Position numbers and translations under genes: made by a program. Positions 55,400 through 64,000 of a stretch of DNA of 64,000 bases are shown here, piece after piece. Source of the DNA: Pseudopyrenochaeta lycopersici (lineage: Eukaryota; Ascomycota; Dothideomycetes; Pleosporales; Pseudopyrenochaetaceae); assembly GCA_003313425.1 (NCBI GenBank), contig NHZP01000027.1:124001-188000 (forward strand). The letters are read 5' to 3'. Under the pieces are notes generated by a model. That model did not search any database, was not told the origin of the DNA, and worked only from the letters and a program-made list of their open reading frames with translations. Position 1 is the first letter of the stretch, and each line of letters starts with the position of its first letter.

Positions 55400-57250
55400 T
55401 ATTAGCGCTCAACTTTAACACGTTAACACAAAGGCGAAACCGCGTCGCATGAAGTTAAGGCACTAAATTAATAACTAATGCACCCACGCGATAAGGCAGA
55501 GCTTATATAATATATTAAAAGACTTATAGAATAACACCTTATGCCTATAAAGCAGATAATCAAGAATTTTGCAACCCTAATTATTAGAAGAGAGCCTGCC
55601 AATAGCTAGGTTATAAGCTTCCTTAATCACAACAAAGACACCCTTATTACTGCCTAGACCACACCTATAGAAGCTAGACGCCACAAGGCCGATTCTAGTA
55701 AAAAGTACTACCTCTACTTTAAGCTTCTGCACCAGAAGATAGCCTAGTATAACGTAGAGCCTGCGCACACATACAATATAGATAAGAAAGGCTTCGCAAT
55801 TAGAGTAACTAGTAGGTTAAAAAGGATCTTTAATAAGCTGCTGTACAGCAGGAAGCAGTTTAGGCAGTCTCTCTATAATAGCAATCAGGAGTAGGTAACC
55901 CTATTAGCAGCTATTTGCGCGGACAGTACAGCTCTTCCCTTAGGTATTATCTACGCGGCAACAGGGAGAGCTATATAAGCAAGCTAGGTGGGTAAAATAG
56001 ACCTAAAGAAGCACTCAGTCTACTTCACTACATCGCCTAATAGCTGGACAAACAACAATCTTAGATTAACGTGGCTTAAGCAGGTGTTTAATCACTACAC
56101 TAAGCCTAAAGCTCAGAGAAAGTAGCGACTACTTATTATTAACAGCTATAGCAGCTATGTAATAAGGGAGTTTATCACATACTGCGTTAATAACAAGATT
56201 CTCTTAATAATCTTCCCCCTACACGCTACCTACACACTACAGCCGCTTAACGTAGTCTGCTTTAAGCCTCTCGCACAAAACTACACTAAGGAGCTCGACC
56301 TTCGCACTTAGAGAACCCAAGGATAGGTTCCTATAAAGAAGAGTAGCTTCTTCTCTCTATTCTAGAAGGCATAGGTAAATACTTTTACAGAAACGTTAGT
56401 ATTAAAGGCCTTCTCTGCTACAGGTATATATCTACCTAACGCTAACGTTATCCTTAATAGGTTCAGAATAGTAACACCAGAGACTGCTACAACACTTCTA
56501 GAGTAAACAGCACTCTCTTCTTTATCTAGAGAGCTATTCTAACTTAAAGCTAAGTTACTACTTCGCTTAGCAGCAAAAGGGGATGACGCTATAGCTGCTA
56601 ATGCTCTAGTGCAGTACATCCACCACCTTGCAGTGCAGAATCAGATACTCCAACAACAGCTTAATAGCGCGCAGGAGGCTCTAACTGAGAAGAAGAAGAT
56701 GAAGGACAAACAAAGAGTGTTGCCTTTGTACGCTCACAATATTGAGTGGCATGGTGGAGCAAAGTGGTGGAGTCCTTCATCAAAGCGGGAGGCAGATGAA
56801 CGAAGGGATGCACAACAACGCTATGAGGAAATAGAAGCAGCAAAAGCTACCCAACGCGAGCTCCAGCATGCTTAAAAGCTACTAAAGCAGAAAGAGAAGG
56901 AAGACAATAAGCTGAGGCGTGAGAGGGAGAAGGAAGAGAGAGACTGGCTTAAGGCTGTGAAGGCTGCAGAAGTCGGCGCGTTGTTCATGAGCGCTCCCCG
57001 TCACCCCCACCCAGATACAACCAGCCGTGGCCGCAAAATCGCTCCACGCAAAAAGTATGAGTGGGAAAGTTTGTCGCGTAGGCCTATATAGTACTCCACC
57101 AAGTTATCTCGTGATAGTAGCTATTGTGTGTGGCTCAACAGCCTCATTCTTGCGTGGTGTTGCAGGTGGTTGGGGTGCGCATCACGCGAACATGCGCATT
57201 ACGCGCACAGACACGGTACGGGGTGAACCTCGGTATGTAAGAGGCAATGT
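55400..57250 (+). mobile_element. DDE_1 (pogo/Fot-like) transposon relic with partly intact 3' half
   Basis: From about 55540 the frame, reading stops through, has FATLIIRREPANSQVISFLN, AHTYNIDKKGFAIRV, VTLLAAICADSTALPLGIIY, RLLIINSYSSYVIREFITYC and TYTLQPLNVVCFKPL: DDE_1 core blocks with Asn at the second and third Asp. From 56609 a clean segment (VQYIHHLAVQNQILQQQLN to RELQHA, and on to SAPRHPHPDTTSRG) is a coiled-coil and basic tail without RIP. The last 170 bp are repeated at 46.9-47.1 kb. The left end is not defined. Confidence 0.75.
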
Positions 57251-57500
57251 ACCTGGAAGGCATGCAAGCTAGTCCGTATTATGCCAACACTGGTGCGGCT
57301 TGCTGCATGGTGCATCCGCGGAAGCGCCCCAGAGTCGGCGAGAACCAAAGGATAGCCATGCCAAAGCTCGCTAAGTGGCAGCTCGAGCACGTGTACTATC
57401 CATACATATACGGCGATATAGTTAGAACACTACTCAAGCTCACTCCCACAAGCTTACGATATATTATTCCATTTCTCCGACTAACTCCCACCCACTACCA

Positions 57501-58930
57501 ATGCACATCCTCATCATCGGCGCCGGCATCGGCGGACTCTCAGCAGCCGTCGCGCTCGCTCTTGCCGGCCACTTAGTCACAGTCCTTAAATCCGCGCCTG
57601 CACTCGCTGAGATCGGCGCTGGCGTGCAGATAACGCTAAACGCGACGCAGTGGTTCTGGCGGTAGGGACTGGGGCCGGACATTCTGCAGGCAGCGGCTGT
57701 GCCCGGGGGATTTAATATACGGAGGGGGACGGGAGCTAAGGGGAATAAGGACAGAGACGCCGGTAAGCTGCTAAGTAGGGTAGATTTTAGCAGGTTTACA
57801 GAGAGATATGGCGCCCCTTATATAGTAATCCACTGTGCAGATATTTATTAGATTTTGCACGAGTATGCTGTTCGCGCGGGGGTAAAGCTAAGGCTAGGAT
57901 GTCAAGTTATATAATATAGGTTTGATAAGGAGTGGGTTATACTAAAGAAGAGGGAAGGGCAGGGTAAGGAAGAGGTAATAAGGGCGGACTTAGTAGTTGC
58001 GTGCGACAGTATTAGGTTATTTACTAGGAGGGCGCTTCTGGGCCCGGATCCAGGACGTAGAGGCGCTGTTACGACTGCTATTAATACTCCCCGTAGGAAT
58101 GAAGCGGCAGAATAGCTAGAAAAGACCAGTTAGGCGGCATATCGCACTTAGGCACCAGTCAACAAGATCAAAGCAGATCCTAAGTTGAAGGGATTAGTTA
58201 AGAAGCACGAGTGTAACTGCTAAGTAGGCCACAACAGGTTAGTTATAACGTATATAGTTAAGAACAGCAAGATCTTAAATATAGTGCTGTTACACTAAAA
58301 TAATGTTAACACAAGCAATTAGACTTTAGCGTAGTACAAAGATAAGATTAGGGAGATATTTAACGACTAGGATCTAAGATTAAAACAGTTAGTAGATACG
58401 CAAGATAACAGAGTGCAGAATTAGCCTATCTATTAGGCTAAGACTTTGCCAAAATAGACAAGTAAAAGAGGGAGGTTCGTCCTTATTAGCGATGCCGCGC
58501 ACGCAATGTCGTTCTATCTTTCTATAGGCGTAAGTATAGCAGTAGAGGATACGGCAGGGTTAGTTAAATACCTTAAGTTACTAGAGCAGCGAGGATTGCT
58601 AGGTAACAGTGCAGAGACAAACAGTAAGACGGGCCTGGGCTTTGTAATAAAGTTATTTAAGAAGGTAAGGAAGAGTAGGGCGCAGTTAGTCCAAGATGCG
58701 AGCTTACACGCTAGTAATGTTTTGTAGATACCGCCTAGAAGGGAGAGGGAGCAGAGGGATAAGAATTTAAGAGATAGTAGTAAATCCGCTGCTGCTAAAA
58801 GCTAAGCACAGGGTTAAAAGAAATTATACACTAAGGGCACTGCGTATAGGATCGCAGATTACAGGATTAGAGACTAGTGTTACAGGTATAATATAGTTAA
58901 AGAAGTTAGGAGAGAGTAGGTAAAGACTAC
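57501..58930 (+). pseudogene. FAD-dependent monooxygenase (salicylate-hydroxylase-like) pseudogene
   Basis: ATG at 57501 starts MHILIIGAGIGGLSAAVALA, the Rossmann dinucleotide motif of group A flavin monooxygenases. LAEIGAGVQITLNATQW follows, then a stop at about 57663 (Trp or Arg position) and GLGPDILQAA. Downstream VVACDSIRLFTRRALLG and, near 58485-58560, RFVLISDAAHAMSFYLSIGV, SIAVEDTAGL (the second FAD block, DAAHAM.P) are clear but the interval holds many TAG/TAA. After 58727 the frame continues with IPPRREREQRDKNL. The family hydroxylates aromatic acids and other ring substrates with NAD(P)H and O2. The first 170 bp are undamaged, the rest strongly RIP-altered. Confidence 0.8.
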
Positions 58931-59354
58931 TGCATAAAGTTAATCAGTGCAGGAAACAGGTTCAGAACTCAAAATGCTAGCGCCTATTATGCATTTAAGA
59001 GACCATTCTCTAGACCTTCTAGATACAGGTAACAATAAAATTACTTTAACAATCCACCCTAGTCTACAAACAGTTACTAATATTCTATTCTTAGTAACAG
59101 CATTCTTTTTAGAGAAACATAACCCTAGTTTAAAGCAAAAACATAATAGTTTAGGTCTATACAGAGACTTATCCTTTAAAAATACAACTTATAATTCTTC
59201 TAAATAGCGTTACCTCCCTATCTAAAGACGCAGGTAACTGTGCGAAAGCTGCTGCACCAGCACTTATTACAGGAGACGCAACCCGCGAGGCGCGGTTTGC
59301 AAGAAGAGCCTTGAGGAACGAAGTCAAACAAAGTCACAGAAGGCAGTTTTAATC
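58931..59354. other. Unassigned sequence with one 87-codon frame
   Basis: 58947-59207 plus is open (LAPIMHLRDHSLDLLDTGNN...), without a recognisable family and in RIP-affected DNA. Not called as a gene. Confidence 0.3.
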
Positions 59355-59398
59355 CTTTACAATAAAGTATTTACAATAAAGTATTTACAATAAAGTAA
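59355..59398. repeat. Short tandem repeat, TTTACAATAAAGTA unit
   Basis: Three consecutive near-identical units of about 14-15 bp (TTTACAATAAAGTA). Confidence 0.8.
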
Positions 59399-59475
59399 AG
59401 TACGGTTAAGATTGCAAGTGCGGCTTTAATTGGGCTTATAATCAATTAGGTATGTGACTGATGTCTAAGCTATTG

Positions 59476-59598
59476 TGTTAGCCAACACAGTTAGCTCCTC
59501 ACGTGCTCTGTTATATAAGCATCCACATGGTATATAGTTCCCTTGTGTCTCATTTGATAGGAATCAACCTAGTTCCTCCTGCCTGCTGCCCGCCAACA
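59476..59598 (+). mobile_element. 123-bp solo-LTR/TRIM-like element, copy 2
   Basis: Same ends (TGTTAGCCAACA ... CCCGCCAACA) and length as 32615-32737, with a different 5-bp target duplication, TATTG (59471-59475 and 59599-59603). Only two substitutions separate the copies. The different duplications show two independent insertions. Confidence 0.88.
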
Positions 59599-59603
59599 TA
59601 TTG

Positions 59604-60129
59604 TATTATACTAGTCAATGTTAAAACTTTTTAGTGGGTTGACGATTTCAATGCAGTCTGTTTGTGTCATTAGTAGAGAGAACAGGAGCTTAAGGGACAG
59701 AATATAGGACAAGATTTATAGCAGAAGTATTAATAGGCTTAGTACGTAATAGATTTGCGGCGTGCGTTAGAGTGCTAGACGGAGTGGTAGAGGGCTCATA
59801 TTTAGTAATGATTGGGGAAGGGTCTTTGTGAACAGATTTTTGTAGGATATAGTTGTCAGAATTTAATGAATGTTTTGGTCAGAAGGGATGAGAATTAATT
59901 GTTGTTCTGTCTGTTCCTTTCTTCTATAGCTCCTCTGCTTCCGGAGGTTCCGTAGATCGCAATAGTTATCGGTCCTACTATTTATCGTTCTTTCCTTGCA
60001 TTTGACAATCTGACAATAGTCTGTGTGTGGGCGTTTAGGCGGCAGTGATTTGTGTGTGTCGGACATGTCTCCTGTATAGGGAGCATCAGGCGTTTGTACT
60101 AAGATATTAAATTAGTATGATGTGATAAG
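59604..60129. other. Unassigned sequence
   Basis: Only small frames on the minus strand (59863-60066) and no motif. Confidence 0.35.
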
Positions 60130-61690
60130 TGGATATTAGTGATATCTTACAGGACGGTGTGGTCATGCGTGCCCTGTTATCAGGTGATGCCTTTGGGGTG
60201 ACTGGGTCTGAAAGTTGATTAGATTTACGTTTAGCTGGGGATATAAATTTGGATCAAGGGTCTAAGGAAGATCGTTTAGCTAAGGTAGCTGTTGGAGGTG
60301 ATGTCGATAGAGAGTCTCGTGGTAATATTTCTAGGAAAGACTAAGAGTTAGGAACGACGATAAAGACGTAATCCTGTGGGAGTTGTAGTGGGTGGACTAT
60401 GATATAGTAATTAAGAAAACTAGCGATTCTACCTGTACAGTTAAACGTAGTGTTAGGCTAAAATTAAGTATTTTGTCTTTCAGCTATCTTCTTACAGCGC
60501 GTTATCTATAGGTTAACGTAAACAGGGAAGATAATAAAGACCTAAAACTAGTGCGATCCTTAAAAAGGAGGCTTGGTTAGGTTCCCTAGGGTAATACAGG
60601 TTAACAGCTGTATAAAGCTGCAGCATTTTCGCTGTGTCTTAGAGAGGCTGGATATAGGGTCGTTATAGAGGAGTATAAGACTAGAACTAACTATTAGGCT
60701 AGTAAAAGTAATAATAGGAGATACTTTAGGGAAGCTGTTTATAACGTTAAATATTTGAGCGCCGATGCTGCAGAATTAGTTAAAGTTAGTAAGTTTTTAG
60801 GTTATTAAGGTAATATTACGGACTTACGGTTAATAATAGAGGTCTTAGATAGTAAGAGATAGGATAGTGTAATTTTGTACATCGCTGCCTATATCTAAGC
60901 TGTCGTCTAGCTTAATGTCCTAGGTAAGGGCGTAGGGATAAACTAGGCTGTACAGGAAGAAGTATATGTCGTCCTAGTTAGAAGGAACAATAGTCTGGTT
61001 ATAAATGGACAAGTTAAGACTGAAAAGTGCAGAGTAGGCATTCTTATTAATTATTTAGGGCTGGAGGGCTGCATATTCAGATTCGTTTAGCTAGGGTAGT
61101 GGAGGGAAGTAGACAGTTATAATAGTCTTGAAATTGAGGCCTTTAATTTGCTGCTGCTTAGGAGATACGAATTTCCTTAGAAGTAGGAGACGTGCTATAA
61201 AAAACATGGATATATTGCCGCTAATATTTCTCTAGCTTTTAAGTGGTTTGCGTAGATTAGCGTAGGCATTAGTTAATGTAGGTGAGATAGGTATTTTATA
61301 TAGAGATATATTTTGATAAAAGTGTTGTGGGGAATTAAAAGCGATGCTAATCTATAGTTCTATATAGAGGATAGAGGTAAGTAAGTAGAGTAGCGGCTAC
61401 TAGAGATACATTAGAGAACTAACAGAGAGATTGGTGATATACTAGATATAATGGAGCGGTTGAAGAGATATAGAGCTATTGAGGCGTGAATAGAGAGGTT
61501 AGGTGTGAGGCTTGTATATTAGTAGGAGGAATTTGGATTTATATATTAAGAATTAAGGGTATTAAGAAGTCGCTTAGAGGTACTATTATGGGATAGGTTA
61601 ATGAAGTAATAAGGACTATGTACTTTTATTCTAGATCTTGTTAAACTTATTAGGGGCTAAATTGAATTGGATTGAATAATTAAATTAGTA
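60130..61690 (+). pseudogene. RIP-decayed reading frame of unknown family, about 500 codons
   Basis: If TAA/TAG are read as Gln and a few TGA as Arg, one plus-strand frame stays open from about 60355 to 61690, and a second from 60150 joins it with one shift near 60350. It contains LYKAAAFSLCLREAGYRVVI, NNRRYFREAVYNVKYLSADA, AELVKVSKFLGY, ETCYKKHGYIAANISLAFKW and, in the C-terminal third, a predicted coiled coil (IMERLKRYRAIEA, IERLGVRLVYQ). I recognise no domain. The regular pattern of stops shows it was a real duplicated gene or element ORF. No terminal repeats seen. Confidence 0.5.
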
Positions 61691-63629
61691 AAGCTTTGAA
61701 ACTTGTTGGTTGTGTTTTACTTAGTTATCCTACTAGTAAAGTATAATATGGGGGTAGCGTTGTGATATTTGTAATAGTGGATTTTTGGCGGTGCCTTGAG
61801 AGTAGAAATTTGCCTAATTAATTTAGTTAATTGGTTAATATGGCTTGACTGGATGAAAAAGCATACTAGATAAGACGAAGAATACGAGACTAACGAAGGG
61901 CAGATGAGCTTGTTATGGTGAGAGAAAATTAAAAGTATAATTGGTTGTATGGACCTTAGGTAAGGAACAGTAGTACTATTGGTGTAGAGGGGAGGCTAGA
62001 TAGGAAGCGTCTAATTTGGAAGGGAAGCTGAGCGGAGTGGGTAGAGACGGTTGAAGGTTTCAGGGTATAGACGAATTATTTGGTCGCCTAGAGCAGGGTA
62101 ATTAGCATAACGTAGCAGTCGCCAGCCTTAGAATCAGAATGTTAGTGGATATGTCGCACTGAACGTGTGTGTTAGGACGAACAGTGAAAATGGGAGAAGA
62201 AAATGAGGAGCATGTATTATAACTGTGTGTGTGTGTATTGTATGTATGTAGATGGTTTTTTTTTGTGCTATAGTAAGGAGAGGTGCTTTTATGTCCCTCG
62301 CGACAGCTATCATGTGATGATTGATTCCTGAGCCAATGAGCTTCCACCAGGTGGATCTGGCCTGCGACATATAGTTTCCAAACTGAACGTCCCTTCCAAG
62401 ATGCTACCTCGCACTTCGGTTGGCTGGGATGCACGCGCCAGGACGCCTATTGCGTTGCTGCCCAGGTGCTTTATGACGGGTAAAGCGATACCAAAGGAGC
62501 ATAGTAGCTGCAATATGGTATAAGCCTAGTAGTCGTCAGACTACGCTACGGACGAAAGTAGAGGCATACTAAGAAGATATACTGGTGGGGGTAGATACCT
62601 ATAATCCGGTTGGAATACGCTATGCTATATAGGACTATGGCCCTAACTAGCTGACATGATGTTGCAGCTGTATTTGGTATAACAAGCTAAGTTAGGAACT
62701 ACTTTAACGGCAGGTTCTCCTGCCTCGCTGCTGAGCCCCTATGGAGCGCTAATTGTCTCGCTACTAACCTTTTATGATTTTCTAACCGTATATATGATGC
62801 TGCTGAGGCTAGGAACGACCCTATTGTGAGGCGAGAGAGTAATGCTGACTTGTTAAAAAGATGTGGCTTTGTGTTTCTGTTCTGTGTTAACGGCAGAAAG
62901 CAACGCTGAGGCTGTATGTCGGTACGGTATTAAAGGAGCGATATCTGGTGCTATAATGGTAGTAAATAGGTACGTAGCCTAGATTGCCTAGAGAGGGGAT
63001 AGTAAAATGCGTAATACCTGAGCGAGCTGATCGCAGAACTAGTAAGCTAGCATAGAAATCTTGTTTAGGAGGTCTTACGTTAGTACTAACAAGAAGTTGT
63101 AGGTTGTAAAGCGTAACGACGCCCAGCTAGTATATTTAGCTTTTAGAGTAACGCGCCTGTAAAGCAGTAATAATACCTGATGCTGATAGTCCTACTTAAA
63201 GGAAGCTAAATACAGCCGCTACTCTTCTTTCCTAGACATAGTATGGACGTTTTGTGGAGTAGATATGATGGGATAGAAACTGAGGGAGTGTCTAGGGAGT
63301 AAGATCGATTGGAAGGCGCTGCCAACAGTATTTTATGAGTTGGTGTGGATGAAGAGATGATGTTGTGTAAATTCTATCGCAGTTTACATACCTCATTACA
63401 ATAATCCGCACTCTCCATGTGGCTTCAAGGCTGGAATCCGTCGGAGATAGATCCGATTTGACTCGAACAAACAATTCGTCCCGACACCCATGACTCCTAG
63501 GCGTTTCAAGCCATATTCTTCGGGTCGTATAGATACGCGCGCTCCCGAATGACGGTGCGCAACTTTGTGGGATCCGGATTCAACTGCGACTATCCAAGTT
63601 AAAATCATTAGGAACAGATACTAATCCCT
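61691..63629. other. Unassigned 1.9-kb region upstream of the right-edge gene's 3' end
   Basis: Contains a GT-rich microsatellite (about 62222-62237, GTGTGTGTGTATTG) and a run of eight T at about 62257. Minus-strand frames at 62102-62513 overlap each other and show no domain. 63250-63629 is the downstream flank of the copper amine oxidase. Confidence 0.4.
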
Positions 63630-64000
63630 CTAAGAAACAATGGATCCTACCATGTCGACTGGGCAAGTGGCAGGTTCGGCACCAAAAGTCTTGACAGTTG
63701 TTGAATCGCCATAGGAAACCCGAATTTGCTGTGTCGTAGCACGAGACGGGTCGCCTTCAAGATAATTCTGTGGCTCGATGATCATTGCTGAATGAGCAGT
63801 GGTGAAAACGGTATTCGGCAAATCTCCCGTGTGCGGGATATGATGCATACCCAGATTGAACCAAACCACGCTATGATTCCGAAATTCAGCGAACGGAGAT
63901 TATGAATCAGGATTCAGGGGTAGCTTACAGGTCTTCTTGATCAAGTGACTCATGATCAAAGAACTTGTCGAAATCGATTAATGGGTTAGCAGTGTCGAGT
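63630..64000 (-). CDS. Copper amine oxidase, C-terminal end (gene runs off the right edge)
   Basis: Two exons on the minus strand. The edge exon (64000-63929) reads LDTANPLIDFDKFFDHESLD then QEDL. A 58-bp intron (63928-63871; donor GTAAGC, acceptor CATAG) is followed by VVWFNLGMHHIPHTGDLPNT, VFTTAHSAMIIEPQNYLEGD and PSRATTQQIRVSYG, ending at TAA/TAG-type stop 63632-63630. MHHIPHTGDLPNT carries the His of the copper site typical of the C-terminal part of these enzymes. They oxidise primary amines to aldehydes, NH3 and H2O2 using a topaquinone cofactor made from a Tyr that lies outside the window. What is visible is intact and the composition is normal. Confidence 0.85.

Noticed and set aside
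62102..62513. Minus-strand frames of 67-110 codons
   Set aside because: They overlap each other, run through the GT microsatellite, and carry no motif.

Overview
This window reads as a filamentous ascomycete (Pezizomycotina) accessory or subtelomere-like region. Introns are short (about 47-64 bp, GT...AG), and the gene families are fungal: Zn2Cys6 regulator with a Fungal_trans_2-type C-terminus, HET, PNP-NACHT-ankyrin NLR, F-box/ankyrin, and Fot1, hAT, Tc1, Gypsy and Tad-like elements. Long stretches are TA-rich and show in-frame TAA/TAG where CAA, CAG or TGG would be expected. That is the signature of repeat-induced point mutation (RIP). The species cannot be named from this alone; a Dothideomycete would fit.

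Layout. 1-5.9 kb: a RIP-destroyed Gypsy pol (minus strand) and unassigned AT-rich DNA. 5.9-18.6 kb: a balanced-composition island with a hAT scrap, an intact half-size ABC-B transporter (minus), a Zn2Cys6 regulator broken by one nonsense codon, an intact secreted FAD-linked (BBE-type) oxidase, and a decayed TauD-type dioxygenase. This looks like a small metabolite or detoxification locus that is decaying. 18.6-20.6 kb: a MITE-like inverted repeat and a hAT relic. 20.6-24.4 kb: a PNP-NACHT-ankyrin NLR (minus) with several C-to-T stops, plus a 144-codon ORF directly upstream. 25-28.9 kb: fragments, including the 3' part of a DNA-ligase-like repeat and another hAT tail. 28.9-30.9 kb: a Fot1/pogo element with identical 114-bp terminal inverted repeats. 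31-32.7 kb: a NACHT scrap, a LINE reverse-transcriptase relic with a 169-bp nested insertion, and a 123-bp solo-LTR-like element. 33-34.8 kb: a Fot1-like relic. 34.85-42.85 kb: a full-length chromodomain Gypsy element with 302-bp LTRs, abutting a HET-domain relic (to 43.4 kb). 43.4-46.3 kb: a balanced-composition segment with one plausible spliced gene. 46.4-57.2 kb: transposase relics (Fot1, Tc1), an F-box/ankyrin gene relic, a complete Fot1 element and a long DNA-ligase-like relic. 57.5-58.9 kb: a FAD monooxygenase pseudogene whose RIP damage starts abruptly inside the gene. 59.5 kb: a second copy of the 123-bp element. 60.1-61.7 kb: a RIP-decayed reading frame of unknown family. 63.6 kb to the right edge: the 3' end of a copper amine oxidase.

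Two themes connect the parts. First, four separate loci (NLR, NACHT scrap, HET, F-box/ankyrin) belong to or resemble fungal allorecognition/innate-immunity repertoires, and all are damaged. Second, RIP has hit every long duplicated element, while elements shorter than about 200 bp and the terminal repeats of one Fot1 copy look untouched. Only the ABC transporter, the BBE oxidase, the copper amine oxidase 3' end and perhaps a few small hypothetical genes look intact. All family assignments were made by eye from translated motifs; no database search was run.
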